A DNA stretch of 64,000 nucleotides from Campanula takesimana (Eukaryota > Streptophyta > Magnoliopsida > Asterales > Campanulaceae). The notes under the pieces are model-generated. The model was not told the origin of the DNA. It was given only the letters and a program-made list of their open reading frames with translations, and ran no database searches. The stretch lies in the NCBI GenBank assembly GCA_026119855.1, contig JAOWBW010000426.1:62001-126000 (forward strand), given 5' to 3'. A program made the translations under genes and the position numbers. Of this stretch, positions 21,968 to 33,183 are shown in pieces (the stretch's first letter is position 1; each line of letters starts with the position of its first letter).

Positions 21968-24390
21968 TTAGCAACTTTTGACAACCCACTCTTGCTTGAC
22001 CTTAGGATTTTTACGTCCTTTGGCATTGGGAGTGAATCGCAAAAGGCATTCCACGGCCTTGTGTCCTGAACAATCACAAATGGAACAATGATGAAAGCCA
22101 CCAATCACGTGAGTTTTCACAAACTCTTTACTTTTCTTGGGGATGGCATTCTTCTTTGGGTCAGATGAACTAGACTTAACAAAATCTTTCTTTTGAAATT
22201 TTGGAGCGCTTTTTCTCGGAGGGCGCATAGGGCTAGGAGGCGCACGGCGATGAGGCGCGTGGCTCTTAGGCGCATAATGAGCACTCGGAGAAGGAGCGCG
22301 CCTATTTTCAAGAATGATTTTGCTAGGAGATGGTTCATCTGTAGCTATATCTTTCCCATTAGCTTTCCCAAATTGCTTCGTTGGGTAGACATAATGGAAT
22401 GTTTGTCTCTTGACTTTTTCCTGTCCTTTACCCATTGAATTAGAATGTTTTTCCTTGGGAATTTCAAAAGTTTGTTGGTTGGTAAATTCACTATCTCTTT
22501 CAGCACAGACATCACATTTAAAGTTGTCACTAGTTGATGAGAATCCCAAGCCACTTTTATCACCACTGACTTTTTGGGACTCAAATATATTCTCCATAGT
22601 GACACGAGAATTGGACCACTCATTTGTAATCTTTTTAAGATCAGTAATTTGAGCAACCAATTCATCGTTTTGAACTTTAAAAGTGAGTTCTGTTCTGTTA
22701 GAAAAGTGTTTTTAACAGTAAGAGGAGTCATGCTCTTTATCTGCTCCTTAAGGAGGGTGAGTTCAGATTTAAGTAGAGATTTCTCGGTCTTAAGCTGGGA
22801 AATTTCATCACATGATAGTGCTAAAGCTTCCTTCATACTATCAAATCTAGTGATTACCTTTTCAGCCTTCTTGAACAATTTTTCTTGTTCAGCAATCACT
22901 TCATCATCATTGATTTTGGAGATTGGAGCAGTTGGTTCAACCTGTGGTCTAATGTATGCTCCTTTTCTCAATTTGTTCCTTGCTCCAAGATCACATCGTG
23001 AGAATAGCAATCCACCATCGTTTTGAGCCGGAGTGAGAAATCCTTGTTCAACGAGCTCGCTAATGGTTGGTCCTTTCTTCTTTTTCACTTCTTGAAAACC
23101 TGCAGATTTCTTGATAGGTTTGTTCAAGGCATTCATATCGGGAACATCCTTGGAGAAGTCATCAGAATCATAAGCATCAACTTCATCATCATTTGCCATC
23201 AAACAAACGAGTCCATCATCGGAATCTTCATCGCTCTCATCGGAGTCAGTTTCAATCCAAGTATTGTGCTCATTTGCTTGTGCTTCTTCTTCAGCAACCA
23301 TTCCCTTGTGACGAGTGAACTTGGGAGTGAATTTGGGAGTATGGCTGCTCTTCTTCTGCATATATTCAAATTTGGGGATCGGGCAGCTTGATGCAAAATG
23401 TCCGGGTTTCCTGCAATTAAAACAAACAAGATCTTCTTTTCTTTTTGAATCACTGCTCCTTGAAAACTTTTGAGGAGCTTTGCTGGTAGATCCTTGAAAT
23501 TTGTTGGATGAGCCGGGTCTTGAGAATTTTCTGAACTTTTGAAATTTCTTCACAAATAAAGCGAAGTCTTCATCATCCATGTCTAATAGCTCAGAAGTAG
23601 AAATTTTGGGATCGGAGCTTTTCTCATCTTGTACAGGCGCAGGTGTAGGCGCAGGAGTAGGCGCGGCTTCTCTGTGCGCCATCATAGCCATAGATTTTGA
23701 CTTTCCTTCAGTTTCACTGATTCGTTGGAGTTTGAGTTCGTAAACTTTGAGATTTGCATATAGGTTCCTTAAAGTCCAAACATCTAAAGTTCCAGCGTCT
23801 TCAAGAGCGCTAGATTTATGAAGGTATCTTGATCCAAAAGCTTGTAGAAAATTTACATTCAAATCTTTGTTGGTAAACTTCATGCCAAGTGAAATACATA
23901 GATTGATAATTTCACAGTAGCGTTCATAAGTTTGCCTTAAGTTTTCACCGGGGAGTTGAGAGAAATTGTTGAATCTCTTTTGAACTTCGTATTTCTTGTT
24001 CTCCTTGCAAACGGTGTCTCCTTCAATATGCTCTTCAATAGCATCCCATAGCTCATTTGCAGTAGCACAATGCATGACTTGTTGTTTCATCGCCGTGCTT
24101 AGAGTGCTTAGAAGAATGTTTCTTGCTTTGCCATCATTTGCGACTCTTCTAATTTCTTCCTCGGTCCATTCTTCCCTTGGTTTTAGGACAGTAGGTTGAG
24201 CAGCGTTGGTGCGTGGATTTGGATTCGCCTTCATCGGAATATAAGGTCCATAAACGACGGTGTCATGGAGCCTTTCATCGATTGAGTTGAGATGAGTCAA
24301 TATGCTGAATTTCCATACGTCAAAATGATCTTCATCAAAGACCGGAACGTGAGTGTAGTTTGCAGTTGCCATAGGTTTTGAGTTTGCCAT
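21968..24390 (-). pseudogene. gag: S1 Gag (frame shifted near its C-terminal third)
   Basis: The ATG at 24390 opens a SIRE-type Gag: an N-terminal domain (DEDHFDVWKFSILTHL), a UBN2-like core (about residues 75-225), a zinc knuckle CFNCRKPGHFASSC, then acidic and coiled-coil segments. Near 22660-22690 the frame changes, and the C-terminal part continues at 22660-21968 with a second knuckle CSICDCSGHKAVEC and a Pro/Ala-rich basic stretch. A further frame change and stops lie between 21970 and 21931, before pol. Because the LTRs are nearly identical, these breaks are either very recent, sequencing errors, or part of a natural frameshift signal; I cannot decide. Confidence 0.85.
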
Positions 24391-24450
24391 TTAGAATCGG
24401 CACCCAAGCTGTTAAGCTTGAAAAACGAAAAATGTTTTATAAAGGTGTTT

Positions 24451-24462
24451 GCTCTGATACCA
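24451..24462 (-). other. S1 primer-binding site (initiator tRNA-Met)
   Basis: On the minus strand TGGTATCAGAGC follows the 5' LTR after two bases. It is the standard tRNA-iMet site of plant Ty1-copia elements. Confidence 0.93.
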
Positions 24463-24464
24463 CT

Positions 24465-25929
24465 TGTTGGTCCCAAAGGGCAACAAGGGTATGAAAAATA
24501 GCTAGAGGGGGGGGGTGAATAGCTGTTTTAAAATTCTTTTCGTACCCTTGAAAAACTCAATTGCGAATGCGCACTTTATCAAGTAAGCGTTATGAAATGC
24601 GCCTAAGTGAGTGAGTGAAATGCACAGCGGAATTTAGTGATGAAAATAGGCGCAAAGTGATAAAGGGAGCGCAACACACACACTAAGTATTTTGGCTCAA
24701 AGTGAGTGAAATAAGGAACTAAGGCAAATGATAAAACAAACACAACACAATTCAGTTCAATCAATCTACAATGAGTAAACAAGCAAATGGTGAGTGAAAA
24801 TAATAACTTGAAAGAAATAACAAGATAATAACACAAGCTATTTGGAGAGGTTCGATCAATGAAAGTTCTACGTCCTCTACCAAGATGGTTAGTCTTGGAT
24901 TTCTAATGGAGATCTTATATAATGAGTGAGTGTTACAAATTACAATGTTTGAGCTTATACACTAACTCAAGATCTATTACTATGAAAGAACAAATCCAAA
25001 ACAATAACCGGTGTATCTCTAAAAGATGAATCTAAATGATTAATCTTAAAGAGGTGCGTGTGTGTTCTTAGTATCAAGGCTCTTTAGATCTTTGAGATGG
25101 AGAGCACAGGAAACTAAAGTGTTAAGGCTTGAAGATCTGGGCTAAGGATGAAGGTATGAAGATGTTCTTGAGAAATCTGGAAAAACGAAGGCAATCTTCA
25201 AATCTTCAACAAATGCTTAGAGAGAGAAATTCTTGAAATTCTTAGCAAAACTCAGCAACTTCAAAATGTTGAAGTTATGGGGTATTTATAGTGAACTTCA
25301 AAAAACTAGCCGTTTGGAAATTCTTGTGGATAAGATGAGCTGTCGTTCGTTGATTGGAGCATGCATATTTTATGGCCATTTTGACACTCAACATAAATGT
25401 GACCGTTATGGACACGTGTCAACAGATTAGGCGCATATGCATCTTTTATCCACCGTTGGATCATTGGCGTAATTTTGAATTCTTTTCAAGTCTTCGAGTC
25501 TTCAATAAATCACTGAGTGTTGAATAAATTCTTTGAGGCGCATTTGAGCCAAGAGGCGCATTGAGCCAATAGGCGCATAGTAAGCGTGCGCTTAAGTCAA
25601 GGGGCGCAGATGCGCGTAACATATCTTATGAAGAAATCTTTAAGCGCGCGCTCTAACTGGCGCATTGCGCGAATGTAGAAGGCGCGTGGCGCATGGCGCG
25701 TGGAGGCGCATAAGCGCGGCTCAAACTCACTGAGTGATTTTTCTTGAAACTTGATCTTCTTGCCCTATTTCTAAGCCTATTCTATAACAATGGACAACCT
25801 AAAAAATGAAGTATAAATACTTTTTACATGTGGGTCTAAAGTCCATGAAATAAAACTTAGGTGATGGATCAATCAAATCTAATAAATCCTAATACATTAA
25901 AACTGAGATATATGTGGGCATACCCAACA
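24465..25929 (-). repeat. S1 5' LTR
   Basis: 1465 bp, partner of 12449-13913. The minus-strand TATA box TATAAATA is at 25290-25283, and the TGCGCC motif cluster lies upstream of it at about 25430-25730. Confidence 0.95.
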
Positions 25930-28128
25930 ATCCGCAATCTCGATGATACATCAGTTTCTCCTGATACTACTCCCGAGGACCTCACGGTAATGATTGGTCA
26001 CATTCATTTTGGCAATGTCATCACCTTTGCCGATATGGACCTTCCACCCTTTGGTTCCGATCATAACGAGGCTATTTACCTCAAAGTACGAGCAAGGGGG
26101 AGGCCCATCTCAAGAGTCTTAGTGGACGGTGGTTCCGCACTCAATCTCATGCCTGGCAGAATCATGGGCATACTGGGGCTTAAGGACTCCGATTTGAAGC
26201 CTTCTACTCAAGTAATCCGAGGTTATGACAGCACCCCCCGTACAGTCATGGGCATGATCGAAATAGACATCGAGTTTGGGAGTATGGTCATGTCCGTTCC
26301 ATTCCAAGTGCTTGATATCCTGGCCTCGTTCAACTTGCTTTTGGGTCGACCATGGATTCACAGTGCTAATGCCGTACCATCAACTCTCCACCAATGTGTC
26401 AAGATCCGAAATGGTGATGAAATAGTGACCGTCATGGCTGAAAACGTCACTGTCCACAGAAAAGGTGAGCCCGTCCACCAAGTTCAGCATGGTCTACCAG
26501 ACTCCACTCTCTCCGGCGTCTCAATCAACGCCATTGACAAAGAAGGGGGAAACGGATCATGGACCCCCAGCAACCACAAAGTCCTTCGTATGATGAGGAA
26601 TATGGACTACTTCCCTGGTTTAGGCCTAGGGAAATATCAACAAGGAATCCTACATCCTGTGCGAGTCCCATTCGTCAAGAACACATTCGGTTTGGGGTAC
26701 GAGCCTTCCAAAGAAGACTTGAAACAAGAGCGAGCAATCAAAAGCAAAAAGGCCCGAGCTCGTAAAGAAGGCCGTCGTTATGAGGTCCCTAATCTAAGGC
26801 CTTACCACAAGACGTTGAATGGTTATTTTGTCCGCCAAGGGGAAGACATTCCATACATGATCTTTCCCGAGCCGTGGGTTAACAATAAGGGTGTCAAAAA
26901 GCCCGGCCTCGAAATCTTCTCCGATTGTGAGATCCAAAAATCCGAAAGGGAATCAACTCCCATGTCGCCCCGTGAATGGTGGGGAAGGAAGATGACTCTA
27001 GAGTCCGAGACAGAAATCATTGTGGGGGAAGAACCGACAGATGTAGCCTCCATGTTCGAAGAGCTTGCCATAATGAATGAATGCCAAGTCAACACCATCC
27101 ATGACACCGTCATCATGAACGAGACTATCAGCGAGATCCAGCCAAGCTCCGAGCCGATCAACAATTGGTATTCTACAAGGGGACCTGTGGTATCCGAAGA
27201 ATTCTTAGTCCAAGAAATGGGTTGCATACCCCGCACAGCAACAAAGGAAGAGCGGCTCACACTTACTTTCGAGTCCGAGAATGTCTCTAATACCCTCACC
27301 CAAGAGGATTTGGAGGCCATAGCCGAGCGTGTGTTTCCTTTCTTTGCTAATGAAAAATTTGATATTTCTGAGTACCCTGAGATTGCAAACATCATAAATG
27401 ATGAATTAACTAATAATGAATTTAATGCACAAGTTAATAACGATTCAAATTATGATGAAATAGACCACGAAAACACAACATACTTAAATGAACTTGCTCA
27501 ACAAGTCCGTAGTCGTGGTGAGAATGGTCCAAAGGCTGACGAAGAATTGCATGTTGTTAACCTGGGTACCGACGAAGAGCCAAAGGAAACTAAGATCGGA
27601 ATCTTCTTCAAAGGGGACGACAAAGAAAGATTGACTGCACTACTACGGGAATTCGTGGATGTGTTCGCATGGTCATACAAAGACATGCCGGGTTTGGACA
27701 GAAAGGTAGCGGAGCACAGGATTCCGATCAGAGAAGATGCCCGGCCAGTAAAGCAGAAGCTCAGAAAGATCAAGCCAGAATGGTCTCTGCAAGTCAAGGA
27801 AAAGATTGAGAAGCTCCTCAGTGTGGGTTTCATCAAGGTTATCGAATATCCGACATGGTTAGCCAACATCGTGACAGTCAGAAAGGCAAACGGAAAGGTT
27901 CGAGTTTGCGTGGACTTCCGGGATTTGAACAAAGCTTCCCCAAAGGATGATTTTCCACTCCCCAACATCGACACGCTGGTCGACTCCACTGCTGCCTACA
28001 AGGTTCGCTCATTCGTGGATGGGTTCGTTGGGTACAATCAGATTCTCATGGCGAGGAAGATCAACATAAGACAGCTTTCACAACACCGTGGGGTACCTTT
28101 TGCTACACAGTCATGCCATTTGGGTTAA
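25930..28128 (+). pseudogene. pol: B1 protease, G-patch-like segment and RT N-terminal part
   Basis: The open frame continues B1 gag-pol after S1. The protease has LVDGGSALNLMP (about 26115-26150) and the flap-side run LLLGRPWIHSANAVP. A segment at about 26600-26650 with NMDYFPGLGLGKYQQG resembles a G-patch; a matching segment is in A1 (about 35330-35380). An acidic linker containing SEYP leads into RT, with KVRVCVDFRDLNKASPKDDF at about 27893-27952. One base is missing near 28052 by comparison with A1, so the ORF runs out of frame and stops at 28128. RT would copy genomic RNA inside the particle. Confidence 0.88.
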
Positions 28129-28601
28129 GAAATGCTGGGGCTTCCTACCAAAGAGCCGTGACAGACTTGTTCCACGATATGATTCACAAAGAAATCGAAG
28201 TCTATGGGGACGACATGATCATTCACTCCAAAGGGACCGATGGTCAACATTTAATCGATCTCCGCAAGTTCTTCGAAAGGCTTCGTCAACACAAGATGAG
28301 GCTCAACCCTGCAAAGTGCACGTTCGGGGTTATCCGAGGCAAAGTTCTTGGTTATATGGTCACTGAAAGGGGAATTGAAGTAGACCCCTCCAAAATCAAG
28401 GCAATCATTGACATGCCTCCTCCAAAGACGCAGAAAGAAATCAAAGCTTTCATGGGCAGACTGCGGTACATCAGTCGGTTTGTGCACCAACTCACTTCCA
28501 TGTGCGAGCCAATCTTCAAGCTACTCAAGAAGAATGTGGCTCTAGAATGGACCGACGCGTGCCAAGAAGCCTTCGACCAAGTGAAGCATTACTTGACATG
28601 A
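28053..28601 (+). pseudogene. B1 RT C-terminal part
   Basis: Continuation in the shifted frame. The polymerase motif reads VYGDDMIIHS (YGDD where A1 and most relatives have YVDD), followed by thumb motifs NPAKCTFGV and FMGRLRYISRF. A TGA at 28599-28601 interrupts the frame just before RNase H. Confidence 0.85.
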
Positions 28602-29050
28602 CCTCCTGTCCTAGTTCTGCCGCACAAGGAGAAGCCTCTTTTGCTCTATCTCACTGTCAATGATGAGGCCCTAGGGCTATGTTAGCACAAGAGCAACGAG
28701 AGTCCACGAAGGAGAATGCCATCTATTTTGTCAGTCGCCGATTCCAAGGAGGCGAAAAGAACTACTCTGTCTTAGAGAAGTCATGTGCAGCATTAGTTTG
28801 GGTCACTCAAAAGCTCAAGCACTTCATGGAAACTTTCCGATCAAGCTAGTAGCAAAGGTGGACCCACTCCGCTACATCTTCGAGAAGCCTTTCATGTCAA
28901 CAAGAATAGCCAAATGGTACTTCATGCTCGCCGGCTACGATATCACTTACGTCACACTAAAACCGTTAGGGGGAAAGTGTTCAGTGACCAGCTTTCCGAA
29001 TTCCCGTGTGACGAAGTGAAGGGGGAAGACGTACAGTTCCCCAACGAGCA
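28602..29050 (+). pseudogene. B1 first RNase H, decayed
   Basis: Recognisable pieces of Ty3-type RNase H (ENAIYFVSRRFQGGEKNYS near 28708-28760, then AKWYFM near 28909) occur in different frames. Small deletions near 28665 and in 28825-28850 break the reading. The first acidic residue region is among the damaged parts. Confidence 0.75.
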
Positions 29051-30811
29051 TTTATTTGTACTGCAACCGAGGAAGATAAGTGGCAACTTTTTTTCGATGG
29101 CGCCGCCAATAAACACGGCTTTGGTATAGGAATATTGCTTGTTGATCCAAAAGACATCTACACTCCCATTGCCATCCGTCTGGAATTCGAAGCTACCAAC
29201 AACATTGCCGAGTACGAAGCATGCATAGCAGGGCTCGAAGCAGCTCTCGAAAGAAACGTCACGGAACTAGAAGTATTCGGCGACTCTTTGCTCCTTATCA
29301 ATCAGCAATTGGGTAAATGGCGAACCCAAGACCCAACTCTCCAACAGTATGGTCAGCACCTAGAAGAACTGGTTGAACAATTCCAAGAGATCACTTTCAA
29401 CTACCTGCCAAGGGATAAAAATCGCTTCGCCGATGCACTGGCCACCATAGCTTCATTAGTCGAAATGCCCAAAGGGAAAATGGTGAAGCCTTTCAAAATT
29501 GCCCGAAGGAACAGTCCGGCATATTGCATGAGTATCGAAATCAACGAGGCTCAAACAAGCTCTCCGTGGTATTCGGATATCATGAATTTCCTCAAAGATG
29601 GCACTTATCCCGAGAATAGCAATAAGAAGTCTCAAGCAGCTCTGCAAAGGCTAGCCTCTCGGCACGTACTGATTGGGGACCTAGTCTATAAAAGGAACCA
29701 CGACGGGATCAATCTCTTATGCGCCAATGAGGCTGAAGCTCAAGAAATAATGTGTGAAGTGCACGAAGGAGAGTGTGGACCCTACATGAATGGGTTTATG
29801 CTAGTCAAGAAGATACTCCGCATTGGTTACTATTGGAGCACTATGGAACGAGACTGTATCGAGAAAGTCAAAAGGTGTGCTAAGTGCCAATTCCACGCTA
29901 ATCTACAACATGCTCCACCCTCGCAACTTTACAACATGGTCACACCTTGGCCTTTCTCTTGTTGGGGGATATACATCATCGGTAAAGTTCATCCTGCCGG
30001 GAGAAATGGGCAGTCGTTCGTCCTAGTGACAGTCGACTACTTCACAAAGTGGGTCGAAGCACAAGCCTATCGGACCCTCAACGCCAAGAAAGTGGCCGAA
30101 TTTGTAAAGATTAATATCATGTGCCGATACGGCGTGCCTCATGAAATCATTTCCGACAATGGCTCTCACTTTGAGAAGGAAATGGATGCACTTTTGGTAG
30201 AATACAAGATCACCAAGCACAAGTCATCTCCTTACCGTCCCCAAGCAAATGGCGCGGTTGAAGCAGCGAATAAAACCATCGAGACCATCGTCAAGAAAAT
30301 GGCCTCAACAGGAAGGGATTGGCCCGAGAAGCTACCTTTAGCATTGTGGGGCTACCGCACATCAATACGGTCAGCGACAGGAGAAACACCGTATGCATTA
30401 GTCTATGGTTCTGAAGCCGTACTCCCAATCGAACTTGAAGTCCCATCTCTACGGGTCCTCCTCGAGAATCAAGTCAACGAGGTCGACTGGATGCAAAGTC
30501 GATATGAACAACTAGCCTTGCTCGACGAGAAAAGGTTAAGAGCACTCGAACGCACAAGGGCGTAGCAGCAAAGGATGGCAAGAGCTTTCAACAAAAAGGT
30601 GAAGCCTCGAAACATCAATGTGGGAGATTTGGTCTTAAGACAACATCCTCCTAATACCATGAATCCCCTGGGGAAATGTGGACCCCGATGGATTGGTCCG
30701 TACGTGGTCAAAAAGATACTAAGCGGCGGTGCAGTCCGGCTCGTGGATTTAGATGGTGACCAGCTGCCAAAGGAGGTCAACCTCGACAAGCTCAAGAGGT
30801 TCTACGCTTAA
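29051..30811 (+). pseudogene. B1 second RNase H and integrase
   Basis: Open from 29051 to a TAG at 30563-30565, then on in the same frame to 30811. The second RNase H (WQLFFDGAAN, EYEACIAGLEAAL, VFGDSLLLINQ) keeps its acidic residues. Integrase follows: a zinc finger whose second His is Tyr (CGPYMNG where A1 has CGPHMNA) with CAKCQ intact, and a core where the first catalytic Asp is Tyr (WGIYIIG, codon 29972-29974); ISDNGSHF and VEAANKT are kept. A C-terminal SH3-like tail (VGDLVLR) lies after the stop. These changes should abolish integration. Confidence 0.9.
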
Positions 30812-30847
30812 TAAACAAAGACCAAAAAATAAAAAAATAAATCGCTC

Positions 30848-30942
30848 GCTAGGTTGAAAACCCGCAAGGGCGGCCTAGGCAAAAATTAGAGCACGTGCAA
30901 AAAAGAAGCCCGCTAGATTGAAAACCCGAAAGGGCGGTCTAG
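30848..30942 (+). other. Paired 3' hairpins (type 1) after B1 integrase
   Basis: Two hairpins stand in tandem. The first has outer stem CTAGG (30849-30853)/CCTAG (30874-30878) and inner CCC/GGG with loop GCAA. The second has CTAGA (30913-30917)/TCTAG (30938-30942) and inner CCC/GGG with loop GAAA. Both loops are GNRA tetraloops, and the stems differ by compensating changes. Confidence 0.75.
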
Positions 30943-30999
30943 GCAAAAAACAGGGTGCACACAAAAAAATAAAAATAAAATGGTCTTTGTTTGTTTGAA

Positions 31000-31036
31000 C
31001 TACGAAGACCTGAGCCTCCCAACTGGAGGAACGTAG
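31000..31036 (+). other. CTACG/CGTAG hairpin (type 2) after B1 integrase
   Basis: The outer arms CTACG (31000-31004) and CGTAG (31032-31036) enclose ACCTGAG and an inner stem CCTCC (31015-31019)/GGAGG (31025-31029). Related hairpins with different but complementary inner stems occur throughout the window. Confidence 0.75.
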
Positions 31037-31217
31037 GCAACCTTCGGGTGCGGTCTAAAACATATCAAAAATACCCAATTTACTTCAAATAACAAAACGC
31101 AATTTTTATTCATTCAATGAACTATTCAAACCATTACAACGGATTTATTGAGAAACAAAATACATCAAAATATTAAATCCTAAAACAAAGTGGTCTAAAT
31201 TGCAATCTCTTAGGGTA

Positions 31218-32618
31218 CTAAGAAAAGTCCAATTTTCTCTTAGCCTTCAAAGGACCACCCGATCGTCTCTCAATCCTTTTCTTCCTGGGTAACGGAGGAG
31301 CACTAATACGCACCGAAACCTTCTGTGTTGCAACACGTCTCCTAGCATAAAAGTCATCCAAAGGAGTACCGAAAGGGTCAGCGAGAATGTTACTCGAATC
31401 AGCAGCAGCCTCCCTATATCTCAAAGTGCTGCTAGGCTCAAAACCCTTTCCCAACAACTCGGCACAAAGCACATCAACCCAAGTGATGCCACGGTAAAGG
31501 GTGCCAAATAAATAATCCAAGTAGCTCTCGGGAAGGAAGATACTCCCCCGATGCAGAGGAGCAAAAGCCCAACAGTTGCGGTCATCTCCCCAAGCCGACT
31601 GAAGCTCACTCGAGAAGTCAGGACTCATGTAAGCAACTGGACGAAGCATTCCGTCCCTCGGAAAAGGAATTGTCTGTTGGCGACCGAACTGCCGCAGAAC
31701 CCGCTCTGGCTGGTAAAATGAAGAATCTCTCAAACCGGGTACAACTACGTGCTGAAAACCAAGAGTCCATTCCACAAAAGGACGAAGACCTCAAGAAGGA
31801 GGACACCACTCAATATCAACGGTCACCCGAGAGGCAAAGAATTTCTCCTAACCATCTTCAGATAAATCCCGGGTCAACAGCTTCCTCCTATGAACAGCAA
31901 AGGGAGACAAATCACCATCCGGGGAATAAATCTTGAAGTGTTCCCGAAGCCATATGGTCAAGAGCAAAGGGCTTCCCCGACACATCTTGCCCGTCCTATG
32001 TAACTCATCAAGGCCGTGCAACGTCTCCCCTACGATAAGAGGGATTATACTAAATTGTTGCTCCTTGGCTTGCAAAATAATCTCAGCGAAATGCGCATCC
32101 GCAGTCCCGAAGGGTGCAACAAACAGTACTTCACTAAAGAGACAAGCGGCCATGGCATTCCTCTTGAAAGATTGAACCACCGGATCCTCCGAGTGTAAAC
32201 TGAAGAACATCGGCAACTCAGTTATGTCGACCACAGTACCGTGCAATATCTTCCTCACGTCCTCAACAGGGAGATTCAGTAACTCAACCCAAGAGTCAAT
32301 GGCACCACGGTGATATTTAGGGACAGCAATCCGACCGGCCAAAGGCATGCCGAGGATGGCCCCGAAATCATCAACAGTCGGCACCATTTCATTAGCCGAA
32401 AAGTTGAAGGTATGGCTGTCACAATCCCAGAAAGCCGCGGCAGCTCTCAACAAATTCCAATCCGGCTTCAACGTCCGCAAAGTGAAAAGAATTCGGAACC
32501 TGAAGTCTTTGATGAAGGCTTTCTTGGGATGGGTCTTGAAAGAATACACGAAAGTGCCCAAGTCCTTTTCATAACCACTAACAACCTTGGCATCAAGAGC
32601 AAAAGAATGGGAAGCCAT
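31218..32618 (-). pseudogene. B1 antisense PMD gene, two in-frame stops
   Basis: Read on the minus strand from the ATG at 32618, about 466 codons resemble the plant mobile domain (PMD, aminotransferase-like) found in MAIN/MAIL proteins and in antisense ORFs of Tat elements. Motifs: LLRAAAAFWDCDSHTFNFS then EMVPTVDDFGAILGMPL (about residues 57-92), and a C-terminal half with GLRDSSFYQPERVLRQFG. The tail is basic (RKKRIERRSGG), possibly nuclear. Stops at 31848-31850 and about 31802-31804 are in frame, so it is a recent pseudogene. A TATA-like box TATAATA lies at 32720-32714. Confidence 0.85.
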
Positions 32619-32713
32619 GGAAAATGTTGATCACAAGCAAAGTTGAGCAATAGTATGATGTTCCAAAATGGCAGAAACGAGCTGTGAGAATCAAGTGGTC
32701 GAACAGAAGATGA

Positions 32714-32720
32714 TATTATA
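32714..32720 (-). promoter_or_regulatory. TATA-like box of the B1 PMD gene
   Basis: TATAATA on the minus strand lies about 96 bases before the ATG. GCGCGC motifs of the family B kind lie just upstream at 32776-32850. Confidence 0.5.
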
Positions 32721-32769
32721 GCTGTTGGGGTTTCTTTTGGCCAGCAAATGTCAAGCACGGAATTTTGCC

Positions 32770-33183
32770 TCCCAGACGCGCGCGCCACCCACCAGCGGTC
32801 TCAGATGCACGCGCGTCCCAAGCCCACAGAGGAAAGCGCGCGCCTCCCAAGTCTAGATCACTTCAGAAAAGGGCCTTGTCAGAGATCTCCAGCCTAAATC
32901 AAGACACAGTCCCGATCCTCGGACACCTAGTTGGACACACCTTCTTCTGGTCCGCCCTTAAGGCATGTCAAAAATCGAAAGTAGGATAGAAACTCCCACT
33001 CAAAAGTAGGCTGTCCTCCTCCGGATTCCAAACTCCCTAAATTCTGTCACGGGTGCCACACCCCCCTCAAGGGTCAATCCCAACATTTCATCCCCAGCAG
33101 GAACATTTTTCTGGTCGCGGTCAACTGTACCCGCACCCCACAATTCAAAAGAAGTCAAGTGTGACTCCAAGTGGCACGAGACT
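32770..33183 (-). other. B1 PMD upstream region
   Basis: Non-coding. The segment 32776-32850 contains three GCGCGCGCC-type motifs like those in the family B LTR and leader. The rest leads into the AACGG minisatellite. Confidence 0.6.

Larger units (their letters stand above)
12449..25929 (-). mobile_element. S1: SIRE-type Ty1-copia element, nearly intact
   Basis: S1 is 13,481 bp with 1465-bp LTRs of equal length at both ends, terminal TGTTGG/CCAACA and a perfect 5-bp target duplication ATCCG (12444-12448 and 25930-25934). It lies on the minus strand: the 5' LTR is 24465-25929, the tRNA-iMet primer site 24451-24462, gag and pol follow leftward, then a third gene and a polypurine tract next to the 3' LTR (12449-13913). 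Pol gene order protease-integrase-RT-RNase H makes it Ty1-copia; length, long LTRs and a third gene point to the SIRE/Maximus group. I saw two LTR differences by eye, so the insertion is recent. Confidence 0.95.
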
